NCBI RefSeq assembly: GCF_001761485.1
Contig: NC_090773.1
Location: forward strand, 1,488,001-1,552,000
Direction of reading: 5' to 3'
Origin: Yarrowia lipolytica
Lineage: Eukaryota > Ascomycota > Dipodascomycetes > Dipodascales
DNA: 64,000 nucleotides
A program made the position numbers and the translations under genes. The notes under the pieces were generated by a model. The model searched no databases. It saw only the letters and a list, made by a program, of their open reading frames with translations, and was not told the origin of the DNA. Shown piece by piece: positions 30,351 to 42,481 of this stretch; positions within the stretch are counted from its first letter, which is position 1, and each line of letters begins with the position of its first letter.

Positions 30351-33300
30351 TTACAAATACAGAGAGGCGGCGGAGACCAGATCTCGCTTGATCTTCTCCA
30401 GGGCGAGATTGAACTTGTCCTCGAGCTTTTCGTTACCGATGGTCTTTGCGGCCATGGCCATCTGGCGCAAAAGCTCCTCGAGTCGTCGGAACATTCGAAT
30501 GAGGGAGCCTTCGTACACGTCGGTCATCTTGCAGATCTGCGAGAAGGACGCTCCGTTACACCATGCGTAAACCACATCCATCAGCTGCATCTTGAACTTG
30601 TTGACGTAGTCGTCCACCACCACGTCGAGCTTGCACTCGCGCGACACCTTGGCCACGTTTCGAGCCACCTCCTGCATGGCCTTGAGCGGGGTATCGAGCT
30701 CGGCCCGCAGCTTGGGTTGCTCCTTGGTCATTTCGTCAAAGACAAAGCAGGACATTAGTGCGGCTGTGACCTCGGGAGTTAGGTCGTTGAAGTTACCGTT
30801 GAACAGCATCTCCGTGAGCAGCAGCTCATCTCCGGACGAGATCTCGCACGCAACTCGGCCCTTGAGTTGGATGACATCGTCTTCGATGAAACCCAGCCGT
30901 CTCAGCACTCGCTTTCGGTTCTTGAGCTCATCCAGCTGCAGAATCGAGTAGTGCTTGGCAATGTCGTCAGACAACTCCTTTACCTTCTTCTCCAGCGCCA
31001 TCTTGCCGGCGTACTCAGCGTAGACTTCGTCTCGGTCGGGCTCCGAGGCAAACGGGTTCTTGGCCAGCTTGCCCTCCAGCACCTCCATCTTCTTGATGAG
31101 GCTCTGGAACGTCTCGTCCTTGATCTTCATATTCTCAATGGGATCGAGCTGAGGCACGTCGGGGAACCGTCGCTTGACCTCCTTGATGGACTTGGCCACG
31201 ACTCGTCGCTCACTAGCCGACTTGAGACTCTTGGGCAGCACAATTCGAATGTTGGCAATGGCCTTTAGCGACTTGAGAGTCACGGGAACCACCTCAAACT
31301 GGCCATTCTCAAGGTCGGGACGGATTGAGTTGGGCTGCTTGCTGCTGAGAGAACCCTCCTTCACAGGCAGAAGCACATCGACAATGTAAATCTCGTGGTC
31401 ACTGAGATTCTTCTGCAGTTGCAACTTGGGAGGCACCTTGGCAAACGAAACCACGGCACCCCAGCCAAAGTCCCGCTGCACCTTCTTTCCACCGTCCTCA
31501 ATCTCGTCCTTGACCTCAACCAGTCGTCCTGGCTGCAGGAAAGACAGCACGTTGGAGGGATGGGTAATAATGTGTCGCATGTCCTCGCCATAGGAAGCAA
31601 TGGACTCCTTGAGGTCGTAGTACTCCTTGACGTTGGGGTTTGTGATTTTAATTGCCTCGGCCTCAGCCTCAACCTCTCGTCGCTTGTCTTCAAGTTCAGG
31701 GATTTGAGACACGTTCTGGAACTGGAAGAAACATCGCTCCAGCATGTACTCCGGTGAAATTCCCTCGACTCGCATCAGGTTGAGAATCATGTTATACCCG
31801 AGATGGAAGGCGGAGTTTAGTCGGTCGGCTTCTCCCTTGACCATGCCCTTTGCCACAGCGGGCTCCATCTGTTCATCCAGCATAAGAATGACGATTCCTC
31901 GGTCATCCAGGCCTCGTCGACCGGCTCGACCCGACATCTGGATATACTCTCCTCCCGAGACCCATCGCAGGGCCTTTCCATCCCACTTTCGCACGCCGGT
32001 GAACACCACTGTCTTAGCAGGCATATTAAGACCGATGGAGAAAGTCTCTGTGGCAAACAGACACTTGAGCAGACCCTCCTGGAAGAGAATCTCAATCACC
32101 TCCTTGAGAATGGGCAGCAGACCAGAGTGGTGGATACCGATTCCTCGCTTCAGCAGAGGCAAAATGTGTTTGATCTGGGGGAGCGATCGATCATCCTCGG
32201 ATAGCTGGCTGAGAGCGTTAGTAAAGACCTTCTGAACCATGGCGTGTTCGTCGGCGGTGTTGAAGTCCAGTTTGGACATTTTCATGGCCAGAGCCTCGCA
32301 GTCCTTCTTGGAGAAGGAAAAGACAATGACGGGGTTGTAGTTCTTCATCATGATCATCTTGATGATCTTGTAGATGTCTGAGTTACCCGTGACGCCCTTT
32401 CCGCCACCAGCCTGCTTTTTCGTCTCACCATCCTTGTTCTGCAGCTGGCCCATGGCCTTTTGGAAGTTTTCTTCTCTGAACTGCGACCGCTCGTCCACCA
32501 CCAGATGGATACCGTCACCCCCCGAGGGGAACAGGTAGTGCTGCAGAGGAGTGGGTCGGAAGTTGGTGTAGACCACGTGACAGGGCTGTTGGTGGATCTT
32601 GACGATCCACTCAGCAAACTGCAGGGCATTGGGGATTGTTGCAGACAGGAAAACGTACCGCACCGTGTCGGGCAGCAGAATGATGGTTTCCTCCCACACC
32701 ACTCCTCGCTCCGTGTCTCGCATGTAATGGATCTCATCGAAAATGACCCACGCGACCTCCCGCATGACCTCGGAGCCTCGGTACAGCATGCTTCGCAGAA
32801 TCTCCGTGGTCATGACCAGACACGAGGCGTTGGGGTTGATGGTCACGTCTCCGGTCATGAGACCCACGTCTCCAAAGTCCTCCAGCAGCTCTCGGTACTT
32901 TTGGTTTGATAGAGCCTTAATGGGCGATGTGTAGATGACTCGCTGCTTGTTTCGCAGACACTGCGCAATGGCGTACTCGGCCACCACCGTCTTTCCGGCA
33001 GAAGTATGAGCCGACACCAGTACAGACTCGTGTCGGTCAATGGACTGGATGGACACGGCCTGGAAGGGATCGAGAGTGAAAGGGTAAGTTCGGGCGGGGT
33101 CCACGATCACGTGGTCTGAAATCGACTTGTAGTCGTAACCGGGAGGAACAGCCACCTGGTGGCGAACCTGATGTTGCAGCTTGACCTTACCGTCACTGGA
33201 GTCCACTCCGTTTTCAGCGTCATCCACCTCTCGCTCGGCGGTCTTCTCGAAGCTGTCCATTGTGGCGATTCGAGCCTCATCCAGCACCGATGCTTGTGCT

Positions 33301-33476
33301 CCCACGATTTTGTTGTCCTTGTCCTTGTTCTTGTCGGTCTTGTCGTTCTTGTCCTCCTTCACTTCCTTCTTGATATCGTTGCTCTTATCATTGGACTTGT
33401 CGTCGTTGTCGGTTCGCTGTCGCTTGACAGGCGGCTGGTCGACAGGCCCGTCAAACACGTCAAACAGATCGTCCAT
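30351..33476 (-). CDS. MTR4: ATP-dependent DExH RNA helicase Mtr4 (TRAMP/nuclear exosome)
   Basis: The product has 1041 residues (yeast Mtr4 1073). After a charged, Lys/Asp-rich N-terminus come the SF2 helicase motifs: Q-like motif TLDPFQ, Walker A AHTSAGKT (156-163), the DEIH box (247-250), LSAT (277-280), and motif [12 protein letters not shown]. An arch/KOW insertion and the C-terminal helical domain follow ([18 protein letters not shown]). Mtr4 unwinds and feeds RNA into the nuclear exosome, alone or with Trf4/Air in TRAMP, for rRNA processing and surveillance. It lies 341 bases upstream of the better-conserved TERT start, in the same orientation. Confidence 0.96.
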   Translation of the reverse strand: MDDLFDVFDGPVDQPPVKRQRTDNDDKSNDKSNDIKKEVKEDKNDKTDKNKDKDNKIVGAQASVLDEARIATMDSFEKTAEREVDDAENGVDSSDGKVKLQHQVRHQVAVPPGYDYKSISDHVIVDPARTYPFTLDPFQAVSIQSIDRHESVLVSAHTSAGKTVVAEYAIAQCLRNKQRVIYTSPIKALSNQKYRELLEDFGDVGLMTGDVTINPNASCLVMTTEILRSMLYRGSEVMREVAWVIFDEIHYMRDTERGVVWEETIILLPDTVRYVFLSATIPNALQFAEWIVKIHQQPCHVVYTNFRPTPLQHYLFPSGGDGIHLVVDERSQFREENFQKAMGQLQNKDGETKKQAGGGKGVTGNSDIYKIIKMIMMKNYNPVIVFSFSKKDCEALAMKMSKLDFNTADEHAMVQKVFTNALSQLSEDDRSLPQIKHILPLLKRGIGIHHSGLLPILKEVIEILFQEGLLKCLFATETFSIGLNMPAKTVVFTGVRKWDGKALRWVSGGEYIQMSGRAGRRGLDDRGIVILMLDEQMEPAVAKGMVKGEADRLNSAFHLGYNMILNLMRVEGISPEYMLERCFFQFQNVSQIPELEDKRREVEAEAEAIKITNPNVKEYYDLKESIASYGEDMRHIITHPSNVLSFLQPGRLVEVKDEIEDGGKKVQRDFGWGAVVSFAKVPPKLQLQKNLSDHEIYIVDVLLPVKEGSLSSKQPNSIRPDLENGQFEVVPVTLKSLKAIANIRIVLPKSLKSASERRVVAKSIKEVKRRFPDVPQLDPIENMKIKDETFQSLIKKMEVLEGKLAKNPFASEPDRDEVYAEYAGKMALEKKVKELSDDIAKHYSILQLDELKNRKRVLRRLGFIEDDVIQLKGRVACEISSGDELLLTEMLFNGNFNDLTPEVTAALMSCFVFDEMTKEQPKLRAELDTPLKAMQEVARNVAKVSRECKLDVVVDDYVNKFKMQLMDVVYAWCNGASFSQICKMTDVYEGSLIRMFRRLEELLRQMAMAAKTIGNEKLEDKFNLALEKIKRDLVSAASLYL

Positions 33477-33937
33477 GGTGTTTGTGTTGGAATGTGCAGG
33501 TTCCTAACTGTTGCCATGCAAAAAATTTGAAAGTTTCCAAATGGTGTGCAGCAGAGATGTATGATCAGAGGGTTGTTAGTAAGCAGCACTGTGGTTTGGC
33601 TACAAGGTCGGTGGCAACGGAGGATGATACATGCCGGGGGTTGTTTGCACGATGCAAAAGTATTAATATCCCAAATCGACTTTTGCTGCTGTTACTCTGT
33701 GGTCGAGATGGTCTTCATTATTTCCATTATTCAGCTTTACTTCATAGTAAAATGCCTTACAGTAACTCTAGCAAAATACATCTCTACAAGACGACACTCA
33801 TCTCATACTGTGAGCCAATCTCGAACGAAACGCTCTCACATTAAACAGACAGAAATCTCCGAAAGAGAGCAGGTCGCATCAATAATATCCGGAATGTCTC
33901 TTTTTTCCCCTTTTTTCCCGCGCTTGCTCCCTTTGGC

Positions 33938-33992
<55 letters not shown>

Positions 33993-34937
33993 GCCCACTT
34001 TTCACCTCTTCTACTCTATACTGTACAGTGTAGATACGGTTTATGTAGGGTGCACGCAAGTTCCAGGGTGCGATATTAGGACCCCTGGAGGGTAAAAAAT
34101 AGCAGGGATGGAAAAGAAAATATGTACAGGTATTTTGCAGCCTCGTAAAACGTCCTACCAGATGCAGGTACTGCACTTGATGCTCTTGTGTGCGTGCTGA
34201 TACAGTAGTATCAGTTGTGCAGTTGGGGAGACGATGGTGATGTTCAAGGCACAAGTTCTAAAGCATGGTTAGCAGAATACGAGGTTACAACGGGCAACAA
34301 CTTTACAAGAAAGTACGACACGAGAACCAACAACTACTGCTCGAAACTGTCTCCAACATATCACCAGTTTCACATTCACATTATCATATGAAACAATACA
34401 AGTACACGCCCTGTCACAGGTTTATTACACCTGTCACAGAAATCGCACGTATTATAACGGGAAGTGCCTACAAGTGGACGTACCGTAGACACTCTCCGAC
34501 ATGTTTCGAATGACGGCGGAAATACCAAAGCTGCCATAATATCCAACAAATAATATCGCCGTCAAATGAAATGTCTCACACACGCCAATCTTCATTTGGT
34601 AACATTTCTTTTGCTGGTGGACGTGCTTGTGCATAATTACTGTCGAAATAACCATGCCTTGGGCTGTCTGAACAGTGACACACAGAGCCATTTATTGCCA
34701 TTTTAGGCAGCTGGCAGGTCTTCCAGAAGATGAAACCGATTGTTGACTGGCTGGCTGGCTGATACAGTCTCAGGAGCAGCAGCTGGCCGGAAGTAACTGT
34801 GACTCCACCCGGAGCTCTACGTCACGTATAGATCGAATACGGCAAGTGTACGGTCGCTCATGAATACGAATATGCAATGCAATAGTTATAAATATATACC
34901 GAGAAGAGGTGTGAGAGTGTCGGAATGTCTTGGAAGA
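33477..34937. other. Intergenic region between MTR4 and the four-TM gene
   Basis: This contains the MTR4 promoter with a 47-base homopolymer. No gene is visible. Frames across the poly-T run are artefacts. Confidence 0.55.
33942..33988. repeat. Poly-T homopolymer, 47 bases
   Basis: Uninterrupted T on the plus strand (poly-A relative to MTR4), about 470 bases upstream of the MTR4 start codon. Its length is likely to vary between strains. Confidence 0.95.
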
Positions 34938-36545
34938 TCAAACAACCTCTTCTCGGACAAAGCCCCGGCTGGAAATGATGTTCACACCACTGGAGGCGGT
35001 GCTTGCCGAGCGCTGACCGTCTTGCCGAGTGCCATCTGTATCTGCGGAAGAGCCAGACACGTTTCGCAGGTTCCACGCAACGTCCTGGATCTCCCACTGG
35101 TTGAACTCGTCCGGCTGGGGGGTGGTTACATTGCCGGGAGTGTCGTTTTTGTCTCTGGACCCAGGCAGAATGAAATCCGAGCGGCTCTTTCGCAGCTTTT
35201 TGGGCGAAATGTCGTTGAGTCCTTCCAGACTGAGTGATAATCGACTAAGCCTGCTCAGACGACTGGGTTTCCGGGGCGAGCACGATTTGGCAGGCGACGA
35301 ACTGAGGGAATTGTGGGCAGAGTTGTAGATGGAGCCGTGGGTCGACTTGGTGGGAGAAGAAGGGTTGGGGGGAGTGGAAGAGGGAGCAATATTAGTGTGG
35401 GGGTGAAGTGGCTCTGCGGGTGACTTGACCGTGAGTTCAGTGGCTGTGGTAGCTGTGGAGAACACCGATTGAGTGCCTGTATGAAGTTCGGTAGAGTACC
35501 GATGATGGGAGGTGTTTATTTCTCCTGACTCTCGGCTAGGACCAGCTAGTTCCGAGGAGTCAAATTTTCCTGCTGAATCGCAGCGCACATGGCCGTCACT
35601 GAGCTCATCAATGCTGTGTCGCAGTCGATCCATTCTTCTACCATTGTGACGAATCTGCAAGGAAGGATGGATGAACTTGGATGAGGGGGGAGGTCGAATG
35701 TTTAGCCCGGCGAAGTTGATGGATCCAAACGACGAAGTGCTCTGAGTGTGTCTAGAGGTGGGTTCGGCAGTGGAGCCCGCAGAGGCAGGAATGGCCTCTA
35801 AACCCGCCAGAGAGTTGACCACAACAGTAGGATTGTCTATACCCTCTTCGTGTTCAGGTTCCATGCTGGGCAACAGTGGAGTTGCATGGTGCTCCTGGGT
35901 AAGTCCAGCCTGGTAGTTGTTGATGTTGTTGTTTGTCATGTGGTTGCTTGTTGTGTATGAGTGGTGAGGGGCATGGCCGGCATATCCTCCCGAGTTGGTT
36001 CTAGCCACTGTGCTGTTAGTGTTCATATTGAGGTCCATTCCAGTGGAGGCAGGGTCTACTTTGAACTGGTCGACGCTAATTGTCGATGGACTAGGCTTAG
36101 TGCTGTTGGGCCCTTCGATTGCGGCAATGATGCTGGAGTGTTCGGAGATGAGCACAAACAGCGTGTAAGCGCCGGCCAGAGCTGCGACTATGCTCCAGAG
36201 GGCGAAATGGGCCGTGGTCACGCCTGCGTGATGGGTCACCAGAACACTCCCGCTATTGTCATCAAAGGCCACATCTCTCACTACTTTAGCGTAGAAGACC
36301 ATGCCAGCCAGCCAGGCTAAAAAGGCCGAAAAGACACACGCAGGAATGGCTTTCTTATGCACCAGAAAGGCCGCATAGGACGCCGCTTGGGCCACCGAGG
36401 CGGCTCCCTGAAGATACAGGGCTGCTCTCCAAGGCGAGGTTAGCGGAGCAGCGGCCACGAACGCCAGAACCGCCACGGGAATCGGCAGAAGCACAAACAC
36501 ACACGACAGCGTCGTTTTAACGGTCACAGTCAGGCTGATGATCAT
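34938..36545 (-). CDS. Unrecognised membrane protein with four N-terminal TM segments and a long Ser-rich tail
   Basis: The product has 535 residues. Four hydrophobic segments occupy about residues 8-33, 39-63, 68-90 and 109-133. They are followed by about 400 hydrophilic residues rich in Ser, Thr, Asn and Pro, with many SP/TP sites and basic phosphosite-like patches (SPRKPSRLSRLSRLSLSL, PKKLRKSRSDF). A short, better-ordered segment near the C-terminus reads FNQWEIQDVAWNLRNVSG. I do not recognise the family. The layout resembles fungal plasma-membrane or eisosome-type four-TM proteins with regulatory cytosolic tails, but that is only an analogy. Start choice: the first ATG of the frame at 36545 is followed immediately by the first TM segment. 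Confidence 0.75.
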   Translation of the reverse strand: MIISLTVTVKTTLSCVFVLLPIPVAVLAFVAAAPLTSPWRAALYLQGAASVAQAASYAAFLVHKKAIPACVFSAFLAWLAGMVFYAKVVRDVAFDDNSGSVLVTHHAGVTTAHFALWSIVAALAGAYTLFVLISEHSSIIAAIEGPNSTKPSPSTISVDQFKVDPASTGMDLNMNTNSTVARTNSGGYAGHAPHHSYTTSNHMTNNNINNYQAGLTQEHHATPLLPSMEPEHEEGIDNPTVVVNSLAGLEAIPASAGSTAEPTSRHTQSTSSFGSINFAGLNIRPPPSSKFIHPSLQIRHNGRRMDRLRHSIDELSDGHVRCDSAGKFDSSELAGPSRESGEINTSHHRYSTELHTGTQSVFSTATTATELTVKSPAEPLHPHTNIAPSSTPPNPSSPTKSTHGSIYNSAHNSLSSSPAKSCSPRKPSRLSRLSRLSLSLEGLNDISPKKLRKSRSDFILPGSRDKNDTPGNVTTPQPDEFNQWEIQDVAWNLRNVSGSSADTDGTRQDGQRSASTASSGVNIISSRGFVREEVV

Positions 36546-36675
36546 TGCGCATGCGATGTGTGTCGAAAGTGTCGAAAGTGTCGAGGGTGTCGATTTTATC
36601 TGTCGACTGAATTATACTATACTGGTCGAGGAGTTGTTACCAGTTTATCAGATCAGTCGTATCTCTGAGGTGTGA

Positions 36676-36698
36676 GTGTGTGTGTGTGTGTGTGTGTA
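36676..36698. repeat. (GT)n dinucleotide run
   Basis: About eleven GT units in the region upstream of the four-TM gene. Confidence 0.9.
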
Positions 36699-38699
36699 TT
36701 CCTCAGCCAGGGTATCGGTAGGAGTGCGCTCAGCCGTCGGAGGGCTGTCGCTGCTGGAGAAATGGATGTCGAATACGGCGTGTCTTTTGATTCTCCAGAC
36801 AGAGATGTATATACATGATTTCCTGGAGACAGTTTACCCAGCTTCACTACTTCGGAAATAGACTTTTGCACTTAGCACACTTAGCGCGTCTTGACAAAGG
36901 TTTATCCCAGACAAAGAAGCACAAAAGGGACTTGCTGGGAGAAAAAAAACACAAAAACACAAAGGCGAACCAAAAACTGTGCAGCTACGCCAAAAAAGAA
37001 CGTGTTACGTGTGGTTTGGACTGGCCGAGTTACCTGCTACCTGTGGCTTCAGTAGCGGCGGGAGCAAGTTCGAGACGGATTGGGTCATTTGGGACCTATG
37101 AGGCAATGTTGATAGATGTGAAAGATAAAAGGCGAACCTCTCTGCTCCACCCAGACACGGTACCTACCAAGTACCGTGTTTGGGTAGCTACAAAAGCGAC
37201 CACTTTTCAGCCTTGCTGCCGGACCGTGTCATCCTACCGATACACTGCCAGGATGCAACGTTGTCAAGATGATACAATGACAGCTATACGAGGAGCAAGC
37301 ACAAGTACTCTCGTCATGATCCAGTGTCGCACACTTTGTGGGTCTGGTACCTACTCCTCCTCCTCTTCATGCCCAATGCTCGCTGCACTTTGCACATACA
37401 GCATACGGCACCCAGATTGTAGAGTGGGGAGATGGCGCAGGAGGGTGGTGGCGCCTCTGAGACCATGTCATGTTTCCATTCATCAACGTTCGTGCAGGAG
37501 CTACTAGTAGTGGCGGAGACTTGCTTGAAGAGAGGATGTACTACTTGTAACTCGTTTTTCTTTCTATGTACTGTGCGTGTGGTCCGTGTGGACCTGTCTT
37601 GTTCCAATCTACAACCTCATGTCTTAAACCACATCTGATCACCATCGGCTCTACACCACAAGGCCAGATAGTGCTCGAACCTAGTGTGTGTAATTACAGC
37701 ACAGTAATAGGTTTTCACTCTCAACTGTACGCACCGCAACCAGCAAAGAGTGTATCGCCTGTCGCTGTCAACTCAATGACATTGTGTTCCAGATACACTT
37801 TGGGTAGTGGGGACCATTGTGGAGTGGGCTAAAGCAGCAGCAAACGAGCTACTTTGTCGGGCCTTGTAATCTGTACCACTGCGGGATCCAACAGTGACAG
37901 CTGGCCCAAGTTCGGCTAACCCAACGGTCTGCATTGGCTGGGGTCCACGGCCTAGGCTTTCATTTCGGCCAAGCTCCGGTACTTGTACTCCGGTGCACAG
38001 TATGTAGAGAGTCTGAGTCTGTACTTATGCTTGGACCGCTCTAGGTTGTCAAGTGGATGGAGCATGCTACTGGCACTATACCACACCCGAGCTCGCCAAA
38101 GGCCCAAAACCTGTCCTATAATAACCCGATATTATTGCAGTAGCTGCCCCGCTAGAGCGACACGCTTTAGACACATGTCTCCGTCCGCCAAAACGGCTGA
38201 TATAATACTGAGGAGGTCGGGGTCCGTAGACACTAGGTTGGCTCCGATCAATGGTCTGCAAGCTGCACATCTTACAGTACATGAAAAATAACAAACTGAG
38301 TTATTTTCAAGCAGTCAGAGCGACCGAGACGAAGCACAAAAAACAGACTCGTGCAACCGGATCTTTACGCATGAGTATGGTTATAGCGTGGTGAGACTAC
38401 CGTAGTTGCGACTCTGCTTGACGGGCGAGATTGTGCGTGATTGAGGTGTTGCAATGTAGGGTAGAGCATTGTACAAGCCCAGTACAGTAGGTTGTACACT
38501 TACTTTAGGTGGTAAGCTCGCACCGCCTACTCGCTGTAGCTACAACAACATGGTACCATCAATACCACCATGGTCAGTACACTACGTCACCACCACTTTC
38601 CAAGACACACATGTATCGAGGCAGGGGTGCATTCCAGCCATCTCCACGAAATAATAACCGTCTTGTCTGTGTCAGCTCAGTCTGAAAAAAGTTGTGCAG

Positions 38700-38729
38700 A
38701 TATTATTTGGGCTCCCAATCAAATAATAT
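38700..38729. repeat. Inverted repeat ATATTATTTG / CAAATAATAT
   Basis: Two perfect 10-base arms around a 10-base loop; non-coding AT-rich hairpin. Confidence 0.65.
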
Positions 38730-40283
38730 TAGCACCCCATGTACTGGAGCTCAGCGACATGACGCCGATGCCCGCTCCGATAATATTGAACTTTGGCGCT
38801 CTCGCCTCTCCATCTCTTGGTCTACCCAGACCCATCATCCAATGCGCCTGCTGCCACTCGACTATCACCGTTCACGCCGCGTGGACAATCTATGCTCCGA
38901 CATTTGTTTGTATTGACCCAAATCTGTGTATACCTCTTTCCCAATCGGGGGTGCATGGTTTTGTTTAGGTTTGCAATTGTTCCGTTTTTGGACGTGTAAG
39001 AACTTTGTGTTAAATCCTATTTTCCCCATCCACTTGTATCTCGCGAGACAAACGGGTCCATCGAGTCTAAAAGAAGGGACCCAGTGAAGAGCCGGCAAGA
39101 AGCAAGTCAAGTACGGAACAAGTCAAGTACACGAGAAATAAGTGGTTACTGCACATACCGTTGGTGCACAGAATGATCACAAATCATACCAGCCCAAGTG
39201 TGTGTACCTGCACCTGCATCTCGACCCCATGGACCCCATGGCGTCGTTCCTGCTCAAAACTGGGCCGAGAACATTCAGATCTGGCCCTTTTGACCCATAA
39301 CTAACGGATGGGTCTGTTTAGCCGGTTATAGCTCTTTAAAATGCCACCCAACCACTCGTTTTGTCGCCTCCACGGACATACGGGGCCGTTTGGTCGGCAT
39401 GTCCTAACTCACCGGTAAGAGGCATTGTTTACGTACCAGTACGCACCATAGCGGATCTAGCGGGGGTGGCGCTTGCCATGTAGGTATGCAATTGGTTTTA
39501 TGCACTGATACATTCTCTACTGTGAGCCTGAGCGCTCTTTTCGTGAACCCCTGATTGTAAAGGTGGGTTGGCACCGGTGGAGAACGAACCTTTCTCCACT
39601 TGTAGTACTTAGTCCTCTATCTGAGTGATGGGCTTGATCTATGACTTGGACAATCAAACATTTTAAATGTGGTCTCCATATCCATTAACTCTACACACCG
39701 CCTAGCCGTAGATATTGATTAGTTTGGAGCTTCCAGAACCTCTAATTCTACTGCACGATACCTCGCACGGCTCGCTTAGAACAAGAAAACAACCGTTCTA
39801 CTTCTCCCTCTCCTGTTCAACCCCTTTTTCGGGATCTAATCGATATCTTTCTAAGGGGATGCAATGAGATACCGGCTTCTGTGTTTTTCCTCCTTGTGCT
39901 CGTACAGGTGCACTTTCATAGCAACTGATGGACTGCACTCAACCTCCTAAACCTCCATCGTCGGCGTGCAGGTGGAAATAATTATCCTCCACCCGAGTGA
40001 ATGGTGCATTAGTTGGCAGCCACAGACGGTTAGCAGCCATTAGGGGTTCAGCAGTGCGTTGGAATAGTGGATACAAAAAAAATACATGAACCGCAGTTAT
40101 ACAGCAGTTTTTATAGGGGCAGTGTGGACCCTGCCTGTGCGGCTGGACGTTTTACGTTTTATAGGCGAGTCAAACTGGAGACGTCGTCTTTTGAGCGAGG
40201 GTCGTGGATCAAAAAATCCAGTATTGTATTACGAGCCAGTATCCAGACGTCTAGTGGAACAAATCATTTCTTTTATGAAGCAA

Positions 40284-40358
40284 TTATTTTTCTTTCATGT
40301 AACAACCATTTTCTTTCAAGTAACAACCATTTTCTTTCAAGTAACAACCATTTTCTTC
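40284..40358. repeat. 21-bp tandem repeat, about 3.5 copies
   Basis: The unit AACAACCATTTTCTTTCAAG(T) occurs twice in full (40301-40342), with a partial copy after it and a diverged one before it. Confidence 0.9.
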
Positions 40359-41000
40359 ATGTTCTTACTTAAATCGTCTTTTTTTTTAATTCTCTCACCC
40401 CACAAGGCTACGCTAAGAGTACGACCTCCACAGCACAGCTGTAGACATAAGGGCTGGTCGGTACAGGTGGACTTGCTTTTTCCTTCATAGTTGGGTGAGA
40501 AATAATAAGTGGTTGGTCTGCTTGCCAAAGATGACAATCACCGTATAGATCGTCGCGTATTTTCGCATTTGACGTGCTCACGTTTCAGATTTCGCAGACA
40601 ACAGAAAAATATTATTTCCCTGTTTTTTTGGGCGTAACCTTGAGTTATAGCTCCTGTAAAATGGCTACAGTGGTGTATTACTTGTAGGGAAATGAAATCA
40701 ACAACCCGAAACGAGTAGTCAATTGGAAAAAGCAACAATGTCTTCCATCACCGCTTGTAGCTGTAACAGGACGAGCGCGCTGGCTCCTTGTAGCGCTACA
40801 TATCGTACTTGGTAGGTGCTTTTGAAACAGCTCATGCAATCGTGCGAACCTGTAACATAACAGTCAGGTGTATTCATGTCTTATTGGTACTTGTAGTTGG
40901 GCAACTACTTCGTGACACGCAGAAACCAACTACCGGAAGTACGAGTACTTGTACAAGTATTGTACAGTAGCTGGTTGGAGTTGGACTTGCAACTGTGGAC

Positions 41001-41028
41001 TGTTGACTGTTGACTGTTGACTGTTGAC
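41001..41028. repeat. TGTTGAC heptamer, four perfect copies
   Basis: Four head-to-tail copies of TGTTGAC, bordered by similar TGTGGAC and TGTACTG words. Confidence 0.9.
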
Positions 41029-41640
41029 TGTACTGTATGTATTCCATCCCATAATGTAGAGCTGAGAGTTGTTTTCAGAAACATCAAAGACAACTTTTCA
41101 AATACATCAGAGACAGCTTTGTGAATTGATCGATTCCAGCACAATCAGGTCATTATCTTTTGTCTGTTTGTTTCCCTTTTCATCGCTGTGGTCGTTTGTT
41201 TTTTTGTCTCTGATCTCAGGCACACTTCCAGGGCCCTCTCAATCACTCACGTTTCTTCTGCAAGTCCAGACTGCGTCTGTCCATAGCCCGCTGAGTCATC
41301 TTTCGACTGGCTTCCACACGTGGGTTCGAATCTCACAGGTGTCTTGAATTTAATCGTGTGGCGAAGTTTGAAAGTGGGGCAAAAACATGGGGGAAACTCA
41401 AGGGCAAGTGTGATTCAATATACAATAGGTTAGAGATTCTTTGCTCTCTTGCTCTCAACCTTCATTTCCCCTTCAAACTCGCCCCCTCTCACTCCTCAAC
41501 TCGGCATTACTAAGAACCCTATCAGCGCAAAGCATCTCCACTCGAACCCAAACCCCCCAATAAAAGCACTTGTGCCTTCCCCAACTTTTGGACCGTACAC
41601 CGATTCTTAGAACCCACCACACACTCCTCCATCCTCGAAA

Positions 41641-41943
41641 ATGACCGCACACAAGGCCCTTGCTCTGGATCTCTACCGACAGCTGCTGCGAAACGGCTAC
41701 CGAATGGCCGGTTACAACTTCCGACAGTACGCCATCAGACGAACCCGGGACGGCTTCCATGCCAACCGAAATCTCACCGACAAGGGCGAGATTGAGTCTG
41801 CTATCAAGTACGCCGAGAAGGAACTCGGCGTGCTCAAGCGACAGTCCGTCATTTCTCAGATGTACGCCGGCGAGCCTCTGGTGGTTGAGCATGCCGACAA
41901 GAACCTCGCCAAGAAGAACGAGCAGCTTCACTCTGCTGTTTAA
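41641..41943 (+). CDS. ISD11: Isd11, LYR-motif partner of the mitochondrial cysteine desulfurase
   Basis: The product has 100 residues, the usual size of the family. The LYR motif is at residues 11-13 (ALDLYRQLLRNG), followed by YNFRQYAIRRTRDGF. The highly conserved Isd11 signature LGVLKRQSVISQMY comes next. Isd11 binds the desulfurase Nfs1 together with acyl-carrier protein in the mitochondrial matrix and is essential for iron-sulfur cluster assembly. No intron is needed, and the ATG at 41641 directly precedes the LYR helix. No other Fe-S gene lies nearby. Confidence 0.95.
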   Translation: MTAHKALALDLYRQLLRNGYRMAGYNFRQYAIRRTRDGFHANRNLTDKGEIESAIKYAEKELGVLKRQSVISQMYAGEPLVVEHADKNLAKKNEQLHSAV

Positions 41944-42481
41944 ACGACAGCGGACGCTGAACGACAAGACAGACAAAAGGGACATATCAGATGCGGCGGA
42001 TCAAAGCGTGAAGCTGGACCCCAGGTTAGCATACCACCATGACGATGTCGGTGTGTGTGTGAACGAACGGACTTCTGTACAGAAAAAGGGGGAGGGACGA
42101 AGTCTGTGTATATATTGAAAGGATGATGATGATGATGTTTTGTGGGACTGATAAACGAGAGAGATGACTATGGTGGTACGCTCGCTGTCATGTCCAAATT
42201 GCCATTGTTGCTGGAGTGGCAAATTTTCGATCCGGTCGTACCACGGAACTGTTGCAATTAATGTCATGTTCCAGGTTTGATCTGTAAACCCGTGTGTTTG
42301 TGTAACTCGGGATAGTATATATATGCTGCTGGATCCCCCCTCCCCTCGACAAGCCGTTTTCCGCTGTACAGTGGTCATGAGCAGGTGTTTGAATGTCACA
42401 AATAAAGTTGACATATCTTCAGTTCAATGATAGACGAAAAATGAAGGTTATCGACTTTGAGACACGGCACAACATTACACC
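41944..42481. other. Intergenic region between ISD11 and the glycosyltransferase-like gene
   Basis: 3' flank of ISD11 and promoter of the next gene; contains a short GATGAT run near 42121. No gene is seen. Confidence 0.5.

Larger units (their letters stand above)
36546..41640. other. Gene-poor region of about 5.1 kb
   Basis: I find no supported gene. The longest frame (36815-37507, 230 codons) has an unnatural composition. The region carries a (TG)n run, a hairpin at 38700-38729, a 21-bp tandem repeat at 40284-40358, a TGTTGAC heptamer repeat at 41001-41028, GTACTTGTAC palindromes near 40945, and an orphan B-box-like sequence at 41323. Confidence 0.5.

Noticed and set aside
36815-37507. 230-codon plus-strand frame
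   Set aside because: Composition is unlike a protein (clusters of Arg, Cys and Ser, no hydrophobic core) and there are no domain motifs; it lies in repeat-rich intergenic DNA.
41254-41341. tRNA-like 3' end with a near-perfect B box (GTGGGTTCGAATCTCAC)
   Set aside because: The T arm folds well, but I could not find a matching 5' acceptor strand, a D arm/A box or a T-run terminator. At most it is a degraded tRNA.
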